From Hyperoodon ampullatus (Eukaryota > Chordata > Mammalia > Artiodactyla > Ziphiidae), in assembly GCA_949752795.1 (NCBI GenBank), contig CATKHW010000366.1, positions 334,001 through 398,000 on the forward strand: a stretch of DNA of 64,000 bases. The letters run 5' to 3'. The notes under the pieces are model-generated. The model ran no database searches. It was not told where the DNA came from and saw only the letters and a program-made list of their open reading frames with translations. A program made the position numbers and the translations under genes. Positions 22,986 through 35,147 of this stretch are shown piece after piece. Each line of letters opens with the position of its first letter. The stretch's first letter is position 1.

Positions 22986-24724
22986 GTCCCTTTCACTGAG
23001 GAAGGTGTAGGTCTTGTCTATTCCATTGTTGGTTTTTGGAACGGTACCTGTGCTTATATCAAACTCTTCTTTTATGCATCACCCTACCTCTCCTTCCCCC
23101 TTCAGCAGGCATAAGAGTGTTTTCTAAATGTGAGACACTGTTCGCTTTCCTAACTCAGTTCAAGTGAAGCCATGTTTACAGGATCTTCATAAGTGATATC
23201 TTATGATAAGTTTCTCTTTTTGTGTGACTTATTTCACTTAGAATCATCGTACCTGAAACCACCCATTTCGCTGCTACTGGTCTTATGACATTGATTTCAT
23301 GGCTGAGGGATATTCCATCGTACGTAAGTACCACAATTTTTTGAACCATTTTTATATTTCCTGGGATATTTAAGGTGTACCCAAGTTGAGGTCCTTGTAA
23401 GCATTTCAGCCTTAAATTTTGGGGTGGCTCTGTCTTATTGATTTTCAGTTTTCCCAAGGTATATTCCCTAGACTGGAAGTGCCCTTGGCTCTGTAGCTCT
23501 GTTCTTTACTTGTTTTAGGGAACACAATGCACTCCTCCAGAGAGGCAGTTGGCAATTTACATCCCGCCCATCAGCATAATAAGGCTCCCTGTTCTCCAGG
23601 GCCTGTCTTGCCTTTCTGGTTTTTACACATTTTGTGGATATCCCTTTTGACCGGTGGGAAGTGATACTTCATTGTAGTGCAGATTTGAATTGCCCGCTTG
23701 CTTGCTTGGCCAAAAAGGGCGTATGCGTTTTCTCCTGAATATATTCAGGAGAAAACGCATACGCCCTTTTTGGCCAAGTTCATCATTGTCGAAGTTGTGC
23801 CCCTCTTCCTGTGCTTTAAAGGCGATTACAACGTAACTCTTGAAATCTGTTTCCTGCTATTCTGCCTCGCATTCAAATCTGCCTCGTTGCCTTCCCTCAA
23901 CAGATTTTTGGATGATAGTTGTCCTTTAATACTTGGCCAGTCTTTGAATTGCTGTGCCCCTGAGCTCCATTTTTCAACACGTTTTTTGTGAGCTGACAGC
24001 AAGTCCAAAATTTTGGTTCAGGATCTATGCTGCTTCCCGGTGTGTGGCTTAGAGTTTGGTTAATTCTTCTTCCTGCCGGGATGTTAGAGTGATATGTGCC
24101 CGTCCAAATGCCTAACAGCTACTCTCTCATTGGTTCTCCCTCTTCCCTTTCATCCTCTGCCAAATTGGAAACCTGTGCGAACCAGGAGGTTAAAGGGGCT
24201 GTCTCTCCAAGTTGGGAGGTTGATAGTAAAGCAGATGGAAATCCAAACAGGGGCACCAGGATAGGGAATTTTCGTTTAGTTTTAGAATCCTTTCATATTC
24301 ACAGTGTGTCCGTTCTCTAGGTTTCCCGTACATGTTATACCTGTAGTAATATTCCCTTCAACCTGGAGAGTTGGGACCCATGGAATGGGTGCCAGGCATT
24401 TGTGCTTTAAAGGGTCTGCAATTGCTCACCCAATCTCACCAATCCTCTCAGTCCTAAGTGTCCAGCCTTATGCCACATCCAGCTGTCGTTGTACATAGGG
24501 TCATTCCAGGTTTCATCACGGACCCTGAAGGAATTGTAAAGAATTTCCCAGTTTTTTTGTTTTGTTTTTGAAATTCCTTTTTATAGTGGGTTTGAGCTGA
24601 TTCTCGCTGCCATGTTTATGCCAGTCTAGACACACTTGATTCCCTTACGGAGACATATCAATACATAGGTTTTAAGATTCTTACTAGTCAGATATATTCC
24701 TCTGTTTGAAATATGGGATTTTGA
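22986..24724. repeat. 1.74-kb monomer 8
   Basis: 1739 bp; perfect palindrome 23705-23778. Its first half (22,986-23,500) matches monomer 15 almost exactly at +12,162 bp. Confidence 0.92.
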
Positions 24725-26462
24725 GTCCCTTTCACTGAGGAAGGTGTCGGTCTTGTCTATTCCATAGTTGGTTTTTGGAACGGTACCTGTGCTTATATCA
24801 AACTCTGGTTTTATGCATCACCCCACCTCTCCTTCCCCCTTAAGCAGGCATAAGAGTGTTTTCTAAATGTGAGACACTGTTCTCTTTCCTAACTCAGTTC
24901 AAGTGTAGCCATGTTTACAGGATCTTCATAAGTGATATCTTATGATAAGTTTCTATTTCTCTGTGACTTATTTCACTTAGAATCATCGTACCTGAATCCA
25001 CCCATTTTCCTGCTACTGGTCTTATGACATTGATTTCATGGCTGAGGGATATTCCATCATACGTAAGTACCACAATTTTTTGAACCATTTTTATATTTCC
25101 TGGGATATTTAAGGTCTACACAAGTTGAGGTCCTTGTAAGGAGTGCAGCCCTAAATTTTGGGGTGGCTCTGTCTTATAGATTTTCAGTTTTCCCAAGGTA
25201 TATTCCCTAGACTGGAAGTGAACTTGGCTCTGTAGCTCTGTTGTTTACTTGTTTTAGGGAACACAATTCAATCGTCCAGAGAGGCAGTTGGCAATTTACA
25301 TCCCGCCCATCAGCATAACAAGGCTCCCTGTTCTCCAGGACCTGTCTTGCCTTTCTGGTTTTTACACATTTTGTGGATGTCCCTTTTGACCGGTGGGAAG
25401 TGATACTTCTTTGTAGTGCAGATTTGCATTGCCCGCTTGCTTGCTTGGCCAAAAAGGGCGTATGCGTTTTCTCCTGAATATATTCAGGAGAAAACGCATA
25501 CGCCCTTTTTGGCCAAGTGCATCATTGTCGAAGTTGTGCCCCTCTTCCTGTGCTTTAAAGGCGATTCCAAAGTACCTCTTGAACTCTGTTTCCTGCTATT
25601 CACCCTCTCTTTCAAGTCTGCCTCATTGCCTTCCCTCAACAGATTTTTCGACGATAGTGGTCCTTTATTACTCAGCCAGTTTGTGAATTGCTGTGCCCCT
25701 GAGCTCCATTTTTCAACTCGTTTTATATGAGCTGACTGCAAGTCCAAAATTTTGGTTCAGGACGTATACTGGTTCCCGGTGGGTGGCTGAGACTTTGGTT
25801 AATTCTTCTTCCTGCCAGGAAATTACAGTGATATGTGCCCGTCCAAATGCCTAACAGCTACTCTCTCATTGGTTCTCCCTCTTCCCTTTCATCCTCTGCC
25901 AAATTGGCATCCTGTGCGAACCAGGAGGTTAAAGGGGCTGTCTCTCCAAGTTGGGAGGTTGATAGTAAAGCAGATGGAAAGTCAAACAGGAGCACCAGGA
26001 GAGGGACTATTCGTTGAGTTTTAGAAACCTTTCGTATTCACAGTGTGTCCGCTCTCTAGGATTCCCGTACATGTTATAGCTGTAGTAATATTCCCTTCAA
26101 CCTGGAGAGTTGGGACCCATGGAATGGTTGTCAGGCATTTGTGCTTTAAAGGGTCTGCATTTGCTCACCCAATCTCACCAATCGTCTCATTCCCAAGTGT
26201 CCAGCCTTATGCCACATCCAGCTGTCGTTGTAGATAGGGTCATTCCAGGTTTCATCAGAGACCCTGAAGGAATTGTAAAGAATTTCCCAGTTTTTTGTTT
26301 TGTTTTTGAAATTCATTTTTATAGTGGGTTTGAGCTGATTCTCGCTGCCATGTTTATGCCAGTCTAGACACAGTTGATTCCCTTATGGAGACATATCAAT
26401 ACATAGGTTTTAAGATTCTTACTAGTCAGATATATTCCTCTGCGGGAAATATGGCGTTTTGA
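24725..26462. repeat. 1.74-kb monomer 9
   Basis: 1738 bp; perfect palindrome 25444-25517. It shares the CCCATTTTCCTGCTACTGG variant with monomer 10. Confidence 0.92.
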
Positions 26463-28194
26463 GTCCCTTTCACTGAGTAAGGTGTAGGTCTTGTCTATTC
26501 CATAGTTGGTTTTTGGAACGGTACCTGTGTTTATATCAAACTCTGGTTTTATGCATCACCCCACCTCTCCTTCCCCCTTAAGCAGGCATAAGAGTGTTTT
26601 CTAAATGTGAGACACTGTTCTCTTTCCTAACTCAGTTCAAGTGTAGCCATGTTTACAGGATCTTCATAAGTGATATCTTATGATAAGTTTCTATTTCTCT
26701 GTGACTTATTTCACTTAGAATCATCGTACCTGAATCCACCCATTTTCCTGCTACTGGTCTTATGACATTGATTTCATGGCTGAGGGATATTCCATCGTAC
26801 GTAAGTACCACAATTTTTTGAACCATTCTTATATTTCCTGGCATATTTATGGTGTACCCAAGTTGAGGTCCTTGTAAGGAGTGCAGCCCTAAATTTTGGG
26901 GTGGCTCTGTCTTATTGATTTTCGGTTTTCCCAAGGTATATTCCCTAGACCGGAAGTGCCCTTGGCTCTGTAGCTCTGTTGTTTACTTGTTTTAGGGAAC
27001 ACAATGCACCCCTCCAGAGAGGCAGTTGGCTATTTACATCCCGCCCATCAGCATAACAAGGCTCCCTGTTCTCCAGGACCTGTCTTGCCTTTCTGCTTTT
27101 TACACATTTTGTGGATGTCCCTTTTGACCGGTGGGAAGTGATACTTCTTTGTAGTGCAGATTTGCATTTCCCGCTTGCTTGCTTGGCCAAAAAGGGTGTA
27201 TGCGTTTTCTCCTGAATGGAGAAAATGCATACGCCCTTTTTGGCCAAGTGCATCATTATCGAAGTTGTGCTCCTCTTCCTGTGCTTTAAAGGCGATTACA
27301 ACGTACCTCTTGAAATCTGTTTCCTGCTATTCTGCCTCGCTTTCAAGTCCGCCTCGTTGCCTTCCCTTAACAGATTTTTGGACGATAGTTGTCCTTTATT
27401 ACTCGGCCAGTTTGTGAATTGCTGTGCCCCTGAGCTCCATTTTTCAACTCGTTTTTTGTGAGCTGACCGCAAGTCCAAAATTTTGGTTCAGGACCTATGC
27501 TGGTTCCCGGTGGGGGGCTGAGACTTTGGTTAATTCTTCTTCCTGCCGGAAAATTACAGTGATATGTGCCCGTCCAAATGCCTAACAGCTACTCTCTCAT
27601 TGGTTCTCCCTCTTCCCTTTCATCCTCTGCCAAATTGGAAACCTGTGCGAACCAGGAGGTTAAAGGGGCTGTCTCTCCAAGTTGGGAGATTGATTGTAAA
27701 GCAGATGGAAAGTCAAACTGGAGCACCAGGAGAGGGAGTATTCGTTGAGTTTTAGAAACCTTTCATATTCACAGTGTGTCCGTTCTCTAGGTTTCCCGTA
27801 CATGTTATAACTGTAGTAATATTCCCTTCAACCTGGAGAGTTGGGACCCATGGAATGGGTGCCATGCATTACTGCTTTAAAGGGTCTGCATTTGCTCACA
27901 CAGTCTCACCAATCCTCTCAGTCCCAAGTGTCCAGCCTTATGCCACATCCAGCTGTCGTTGTAGATAGGGTCATTCCAGGTTTCATCAGAGACCCTGAAG
28001 GAATTGTGAAGAATTTCCAAGTTTTTTTGTTTTGTTTTTGAAATTCCTTTTTATAGTGGGTTTGAGCTGATTCTCGCTGCCATGTTTATGCCAGTCTAGA
28101 CACACTTGATTCCCTTACGGAGACATATCAATATATAGGTTTTAAGATTCTAACTAGTCAGATATATTCCTCTGCGGGAAATATGGGGTTTTGA
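26463..28194. repeat. 1.74-kb monomer 10 (shortest, centre of palindrome deleted)
   Basis: 1732 bp. The missing length is explained by a 7-bp deletion at the centre of the palindrome (27182-27248, only 67 bp). Confidence 0.92.
27182..27248. repeat. Palindrome with 7-bp deletion at its centre
   Basis: The centre reads CTCCTGAATGGAGAAAA instead of CTCCTGAATATATTCAGGAGAAAA. The deletion removes 7 bp around the symmetry point and leaves the outer arms paired apart from two base changes. Confidence 0.92.
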
Positions 28195-29931
28195 GTCCGT
28201 TTCACTGTGGAAGGTGTAGGTCTTGTCTATTCCATAGTTGGTTTTTGGAACGGTACCTGTGCTTATATCAAACTCTGGTTTTATGCATCAACCCACCTCT
28301 CCTTCCCCCTTAAGCAGGCATAAGAGTGTTTTCTAAATGTCAGACTCTGTTCTCTTTCCTAACTCAGTTCAAGTGTAGCCATGTTTACAGGATCTTCATA
28401 AGTGATATGTTATGATAAGTTTCTGTTTCTCTGTGACATATTTCACTTAGAATCATCGTACCTGAATCCACCCATTTTGCTGCTACTGGTCTTCTGACAT
28501 TGATTTCATGGCTGAGGGATATTCCATCGTACGTATGTACCACAATTTTTTGAACCATTTTTATATTTCCTGTGTTATTTAAGGTGTACCCAAGTTGAGG
28601 TCCTTGTAAGCAGTGCAGCCCTAAATTTTGGGGTGGCTCTGTCATTGATTTTCAGTTTTCCCAAGGTATATTCCATAGACGGGAAGTGCCCTTGGCTCTG
28701 TAGCTCTGTTCTTTACTTGTTTTAGGGAACAGAATGCACTCCTCCAGAGAGGCAGTTGGCAATTTACATCCCGCCCATCAGCATAACAAGGCTCCCTGTT
28801 CTCCAGGGCCTGTCTTGCCTTTCTGGTTTTTACACATTTTGTGGATGTCCCTTTTGACCGGTGGGAAGTGATACTTCTTTGTAGTGCAGATTTGCATTGC
28901 CCGCTTGTTTGCTTGGCCAAAAAGGGCTTACGCGTTTTCCCCTGAATATATTCAGGAGAAAACGCATATGCCCTTTTTGGCCAAGTGCATCATTGTCGAA
29001 GTTGTGCCCCTCTTCCTGTGCTTTAAAGGCGATTCCAACGTACCTCTTGAAATCTGTTTCCTGCTATTCTGCCTCGCTTTCAAGTCCGCCTCGTTGCCTT
29101 CCCTCAACAGATTTTTGGACGATAGTTGTCCTTTATTACTCGGCCAGTTTGTGAATTGCTGTGCCCCTGAGCTCCATTTTTCAACTCGTTTTTGGTGAGC
29201 TGACCGCAAGTCCAAAATTTTGGTTCAGGACCTATGATGGTTCCCGGTGGGGGGCTGAGACTTTGGTTAATTCTTCTTCCTGCCGGGAAGTTAGAGTGAT
29301 ATGTGCCCGTCCAAATGCCTAACAGCTACTCTCTCATTGGTTCTCCTTCTTCCCTTTCATCCTCTGCCAAATTGGAAACCTGTGCGAACCAGGAGATTAA
29401 AGGGGCTGTCTCTACAAGTTAGGAGATTGATAGTAAATCAGATTTAAAGTCAAACCGGAGCACCAGGAGAGGGACTATTCGTTGAGTTTTAGAAACCTTT
29501 CGTGTTCACAGTGTGTCCGTTCTCTAGGTTTCCTGTACATGTTATAACTGTAGTAATATTCCCTTCAACCTGGAGAGTTGGGACCCATGGAATGGGTGCC
29601 ATGCATTATTGCTTTAAAGGGTCTGCATTTGCTCACCAAATCTCACCAATCCTCTCAGTCCCAAGTGGCCAGCCTTATGCCACATCCAGCTGTCATTGTA
29701 GATAGGGTCATTCCAGGTTTCATCAGAGACCCTGAAGGAATTGTAAAGAATTTCCCAGTTTTTTTGTTTTGTTTTTGAAATTCATTTTTATAGTGGGTTT
29801 GAGCTGATTCTCGCTGCCATGTTTATGCCAGTCTACACACACTTGATTCCCTTACGGAGACATATCAATACATAGGTTTTAAGATTCTTACTACTCAGAT
29901 ATATTCCTCTGCGGGAAATATGGGGTTTTGA
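28195..29931. repeat. 1.74-kb monomer 11
   Basis: 1737 bp, with a 3-bp gap near 28,643. Palindrome 28912-28985 has three mismatched pairs and shares its rare variants with monomer 7. Its first part matches monomer 13. Confidence 0.92.
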
Positions 29932-31669
29932 GTCCCTTTCACTGAGGAAGGTGTAGGTCTTGTCTATTCCATAGTTGGTTTTTGGAACGGTACCTGTGCT
30001 TATATCAAACTCTGGTTTTATGCATCACCCCACCTCTCCTTCCCCCTTAAGCAGGCATAAGAGTGTTTTCTAAATGTGAGACAATGTTCTCTTTCCTAAC
30101 TCAGTTCAAGTGTAGCCATGTTTACAGGATCTTCATAAGTGATATCTTATGATAAGTTTCTTTTTCTGTGTGACTTATTTCACTTAGAATCATCGTACCT
30201 GAATCCACCCATTTTGCTGCTACTGGTCTTATGACATTGATTTCATGGCTGAGGGATATTGCATCATACGTAAGTACCACAATTTTTTGAACCATTTTTA
30301 TATTTCCTGGGATATTTAAGGTGAACCCAAGTTGAGGTCCTTGTAAGCAGTGCAGCCCTAAATTTTGGGGTGGCTCTGTCTTATTGATTTTCAGTTTTCC
30401 CAAGGAATATTCCCTAGACTGGAAGTGCCCTTGGCTCTGTAGCTCTGTTCTTTACTTGTTTTAGGGAACACAATGCACTCCTCCAGAATGTCAGTTGGTA
30501 ATTTACATCCCGGCTATCAGCATAACAAGGCTCCCTGTTCTCCAGGGCCTGTCTTGCCTTTCTCGTTTTTACACATTTTGTGGATGTCCCTTTAGACCGG
30601 TGGAAAGTGATACTTCTTTGTAGTGCAGATTTGCATTGCCCGCTTGCTTGCTTGGCCAAAAAGGGCGTATGCGTTTTCTCCTGAATATATTCAGGAGAAA
30701 ACGCATACACCCTTTTTGGCCAAGTGCATCATTTTCGAAGTTGTGCACCTCTTCCTGTGCTTTAAAGGCGATTCCAACGTACCTCTTGAAATCTGTTTCC
30801 TGCTATTCTGCCTCGCTTTCAAGTCCGCCTCGTTGCCTTCCCTCAACATATTTTTGGACGATAGTTGTCCTTTATTACTCGGCCAGTTTGTGAATTGCTG
30901 TGCTCCTGAGCTCCATTTTTCAACTCGTTTTTTGTGAGCTGACCGCAAGTCCAAAATTTTGGTTCAGGACCTATGCTGGTTCCCGGTGGGGGGCTGAGAC
31001 TTTGGTTAATTCTTCTTCCTGCCGGAAAATTACAGTGATATGTGCCCGTCCAAATGCCTAACAGCTACTCTCTCATTGGTTCTCCCTCTTCCCTTTCATC
31101 CTCTGCCAAATTGGAAACCTGTGCGAACCAGGAGGTTAAAGGGGCTGTCTCTCCAAGTTGGGAGATTGATTGTAAAGCAGATGGAAAGTCAAACTGGAGC
31201 ACCAGGAGAGGGAGTATTCGTTGAGTTTTAGAAACCTTTCATATTCACAGTGTGTCCGTTCTCTAGGTTTCCCGTACATGTTATAACTGTAGTAATATTC
31301 CCTTCAACCTGGAGAGTTGGGACCCATGGAATGGGTGCCATGCATTACTGCTTTAAAGTGTCTGCATTTGCTCACCCAATCTCACCAATCCTCTCAGTCC
31401 CAAGTGTCCAGCCTTATGCCACATCCAGCTGTCGTTGTAGATAGGGTCATTCCAGGTTTCATCAGAGACCCTGAAGGAATTGTAAAGAAGTTCCCAGTTT
31501 TTTGTTTTGTTTTTGAAATTCCTTTTTATAGTGGGTTTGAGCTGATTCTCGCTGCCATGTTTATGCCAGTCTAGACACACTTGATTCCCTTACGGAGACA
31601 TATCAATATATAGGTTTTAAGATTCTAACTAGTCAGATATATTCCTCTGCGGGAAATATGGGGTTTTGA
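29932..31669. repeat. 1.74-kb monomer 12
   Basis: 1738 bp; palindrome 30651-30724 with one mismatched pair (right-arm partner of position 16). Its second half repeats that of monomer 10 at +3,476 bp. Confidence 0.92.
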
Positions 31670-33408
31670 GTCCGTTTCACTGTGGAAGGTGTAGGTCTTG
31701 TCTATTCCATAGTTGGTTTTTGGAACGGTACCTGTGCTTATATCAAACTCTGGTTTTATGCATCAACCCACCTCTCCTTCCCCCTTAAGCAGGCATAAGA
31801 GTGTTTTCTAAATGTCAGACTCTGTTCTCTTTCCTAACTCAGTTCAAGTGTAGCCATGTTTACAGGATCTTCATAAGTGATATGTTATGATAAGTTTCTG
31901 TTTCTCTGTGACTTATTTCACTTAGAATCATCGTACCTGAATCCACCCATTTTGCTGCTACTGGTCTTCTGACATTGATTTCATAGCTGAGGGATACTCC
32001 ATCGTACGTATGTACCACAATTTTTTGAACCATTTTTATATTTCCTGGGATATTTAAGGTGTACCCAAGTTGAGGTCCTTGTAAGCAGTGCAGCCCTAAA
32101 TTTTGGAGTGGCTCTGTCTTATTGATTTTCAGTTTTCCCAAGGTATATTCCCTAGACGGGAAGTGCCCTTGGCTCTGTAGCTCTGTTCTTTACTTGTTTT
32201 AGGGAACACAATGCACTCCTACAGAGAGGCAGTTGGCAATTTACATCCCGCCCATCAGCATAACAAGGCTCCCTGTTCTCCAGGGCCTGTCTTGCCTTTC
32301 TGGTTTTTACACATTTTGTGGATGTCCCTTTTGACCGGTGGGAAGTGATACTTCTTTGTAGTGCAGATTTGCATTGCCCGCTTGCTTGCTTGACCAAAAA
32401 GGGCGTATGCGTTTTCTCCTGAATATATTCAGGAGAATACGCATACGCCCTTTTTGGCCAAGTGCATCATTGTCGAATTTGTGCCCCTCTTCCTGTGCTT
32501 TAAAGGTTATTCCAACGTACCTCTTGAAATCTGTTTCCTGCTATTCTGCCTTGCTTTCAAGTCCGCCTCATTGCCTTCCCTCAACAGATTTTTGGACGAT
32601 AGTTGTCCTTTATTACTCTGCCAGTTTGTGCATTGCTGTTACCTTGAGCTCCATTTTTGAACTCGTTTTTTGTGAGCTAACCGCATGTCCAAAATTTTGG
32701 TTCAGGACATATGCTGGTTCCCGGTGGGTGGCTGAGACTTTGGTTATTTCTTCTTCCTGCCGAGAAATTAGAGTAATATGTGCCCGTCAAAATGCCTAAC
32801 AGCTACTCTCTCATTGGTTCTCCCTCTTCCCTTTCATCCTCTGCCAAATTGGCAACATCTGCGAACCAGGAGGTTAAAGGGGCTGTCTCTCCAAGTTGGG
32901 AGGTTGATAGTAAAGCAGATGGAAAGTAAAACCGGAGCACCAGGAGAGGGACTATTCGTTGAGTTTTAGAAACCTTTCGTATTCACAGTGTGTCCGTTCT
33001 CTAGGTTTCCCGTACATGTTATAACTGTAGTAATATTCCCTTCAACCTGGAGAGTTGTGACACATGGAATGGGTGTCATGCATTATTGCTTTAAAGGGTC
33101 TGCATTTGCTCACCAAATCTCACCAATTCTCTCAGTCCCAAGTGTCCAGCCTTATGCCACATCCAGCTGTCGTTGTAGATAGGGTCATTCCAGGTTTCAT
33201 CAGAGACCCTGAAGGAATTGTAAAGAATTTCCCAGTTTTTATGTTTTGTTTTTGAAATTCCTTTTTATAGTGGGTTTGAGCTGATTCTCGCTGCCATGTT
33301 TATGCCAGTCTAGACACACTTGATTCCCTTACGGAGACATATCAATACATAGGTTTTAAGATTCTTACTAGTCAGATATATTCCTCTGCGGGAAATATGG
33401 GGTTTTGA
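31670..33408. repeat. 1.74-kb monomer 13
   Basis: 1739 bp; palindrome 32389-32462 with two mismatched pairs. It begins with the same GTCCGTTTCACTGTGG variant as monomer 11; its second half matches monomer 6. Confidence 0.92.
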
Positions 33409-35147
33409 GTCCCTTTCACTGAGGAAGGTGTAGGTCTTGTCTATTCCATAGTTGGTTTTTGGAACGGTACCTGTGCTTATATCAAGCTCTGGTTTTATGC
33501 ATCACCCCACCCCTCCTTCCCCCTTAAGCAGGCATAAGAGTGTTTTCTAAATGTGAGACACTGTTCTCTTTCCTAACTCAGTTCAAGTGTAGCCATGTTT
33601 ACAGGATCTTCATAAGTGATATCTTATGATAAGTTTATTTTTCTGTGTGACTTATTTCACTTAGAATCATCGTACCTGAAACCACCCATTTTGCTGCTAC
33701 TGGTCTTAATACATTGATTTCATGGCTGAGGGATATTCCATCGTACGTAAGTACCACAATTTTTTGAACCATTTTTTATATTTCCTGAAATATTTAAGGT
33801 GTACCCAAGTTGCGGTCCTTGTAATCAGTGCAGCCCTAAATTTTGGGGTGGCTCTGTCTTATTGATTTTCAGTTTTCCCAAGGTATATTCCCTAGACTGG
33901 AAGTGCCCTTGGCTCTGTAGATCTGTTCTATACTTGTTTTAGGGAACACAGTGTACTCCTCCAGGGAGGCAGCTGGCAATTTACATCCCGCCCTTCAGCA
34001 TAACAAGGCTCCCTGTTCTCCAGGGCCTGTCTTGCCTTTCTGGTTTTTACACATTTTGTGGATGTCCCTTTTGACCGGTGGGAAGTGATACTTCTTTGTA
34101 GTGCAGATTTGCATTGCCCGCTTGTTTGCTTGGCCAAAAAGGGCGTATGCGTTTTCTCCTGAATATATTCAGGAGAAAACGCACACGCCCTTTTTGACCA
34201 AGTGCATCATTGTCGAAGTTGTGCCCCTCTTCCTGTGCTTTAAAGGTGATTCCAACGTACCTCTTGAAATCTGTTTCCTGCTATTCTGCCTCGCTTTCAA
34301 GTCCGCCTCGTTGCCTTCCCTCAACAGATTTTTGGACGATAGTTGTCCTTTATTACTCAGCCAGTTTGTGAATTGCTGTGCCCCTGAGCTCCATTTTTCA
34401 ACTCGTTTTTGGTGAGCTGACCGCAAGTCCAAAATTTTGGTTTAGGACCTATACTGGTTCCCGGTGGGTGGCTGAGAATTTGGTTAATTCTTCTTCCTGC
34501 CGGGAAATTACAGTGATATGTGCCCGTCCAAATGCCTAACAGCTACTCTCTCATTGGTTCTCCCTATTCCCTTTCATCCTCTGCCAAATTGGCAACCTAT
34601 GCGAACCAAGAATTTAAAGGGGCTGTCTCTCCAAGTTGGGAGCTTGATACTAAAGCAGACGGAAAGTCAAACCGGAGCACCAGGAGAGGGACTATTCGTT
34701 GAGTTTTAGAAACCCTTCGTATTAACAGTGTGTCCGTTCTCTAGGTTTCCCGCATATGTTATAGCTGTAGTAATATTCACTTCAACCTGGAGAGTTCGGA
34801 CCCATGGAATGGGTGCCATGAATTATCGCTTTAAAGGGTCTGCATTTGCTCACCCAATCTCACCAATCGTCTCAGTCCCAAGTGTCCCTCCTTATGCCAC
34901 ATCCAGCTGTCATTGTAGATAGGGTCATTCCAGGTTGCATCAGAGACCCTGAAGGAATTGTAAAGAATATCCCAGTTTTTTCTTTGGTTTTTGAAATTCC
35001 TTTTTATAGTGGGTTTGAGCTGATTCTCGCTGCCATGTTTATGCCAGTCTAGGCCCACTTGATTCCCTTATAGAGACATATCAATACATAGGTTTTAAGA
35101 TTCTTACTAGTCAGATATATTCCTCTGCGGGAAATATGGTGCTTTGA
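33409..35147. repeat. 1.74-kb monomer 14 (mosaic)
   Basis: 1739 bp; palindrome 34129-34202 with two mismatched pairs. Both ends resemble monomer 7 while the segment from inside the palindrome to about 34,515-34,565 resembles monomer 15. Confidence 0.92.
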
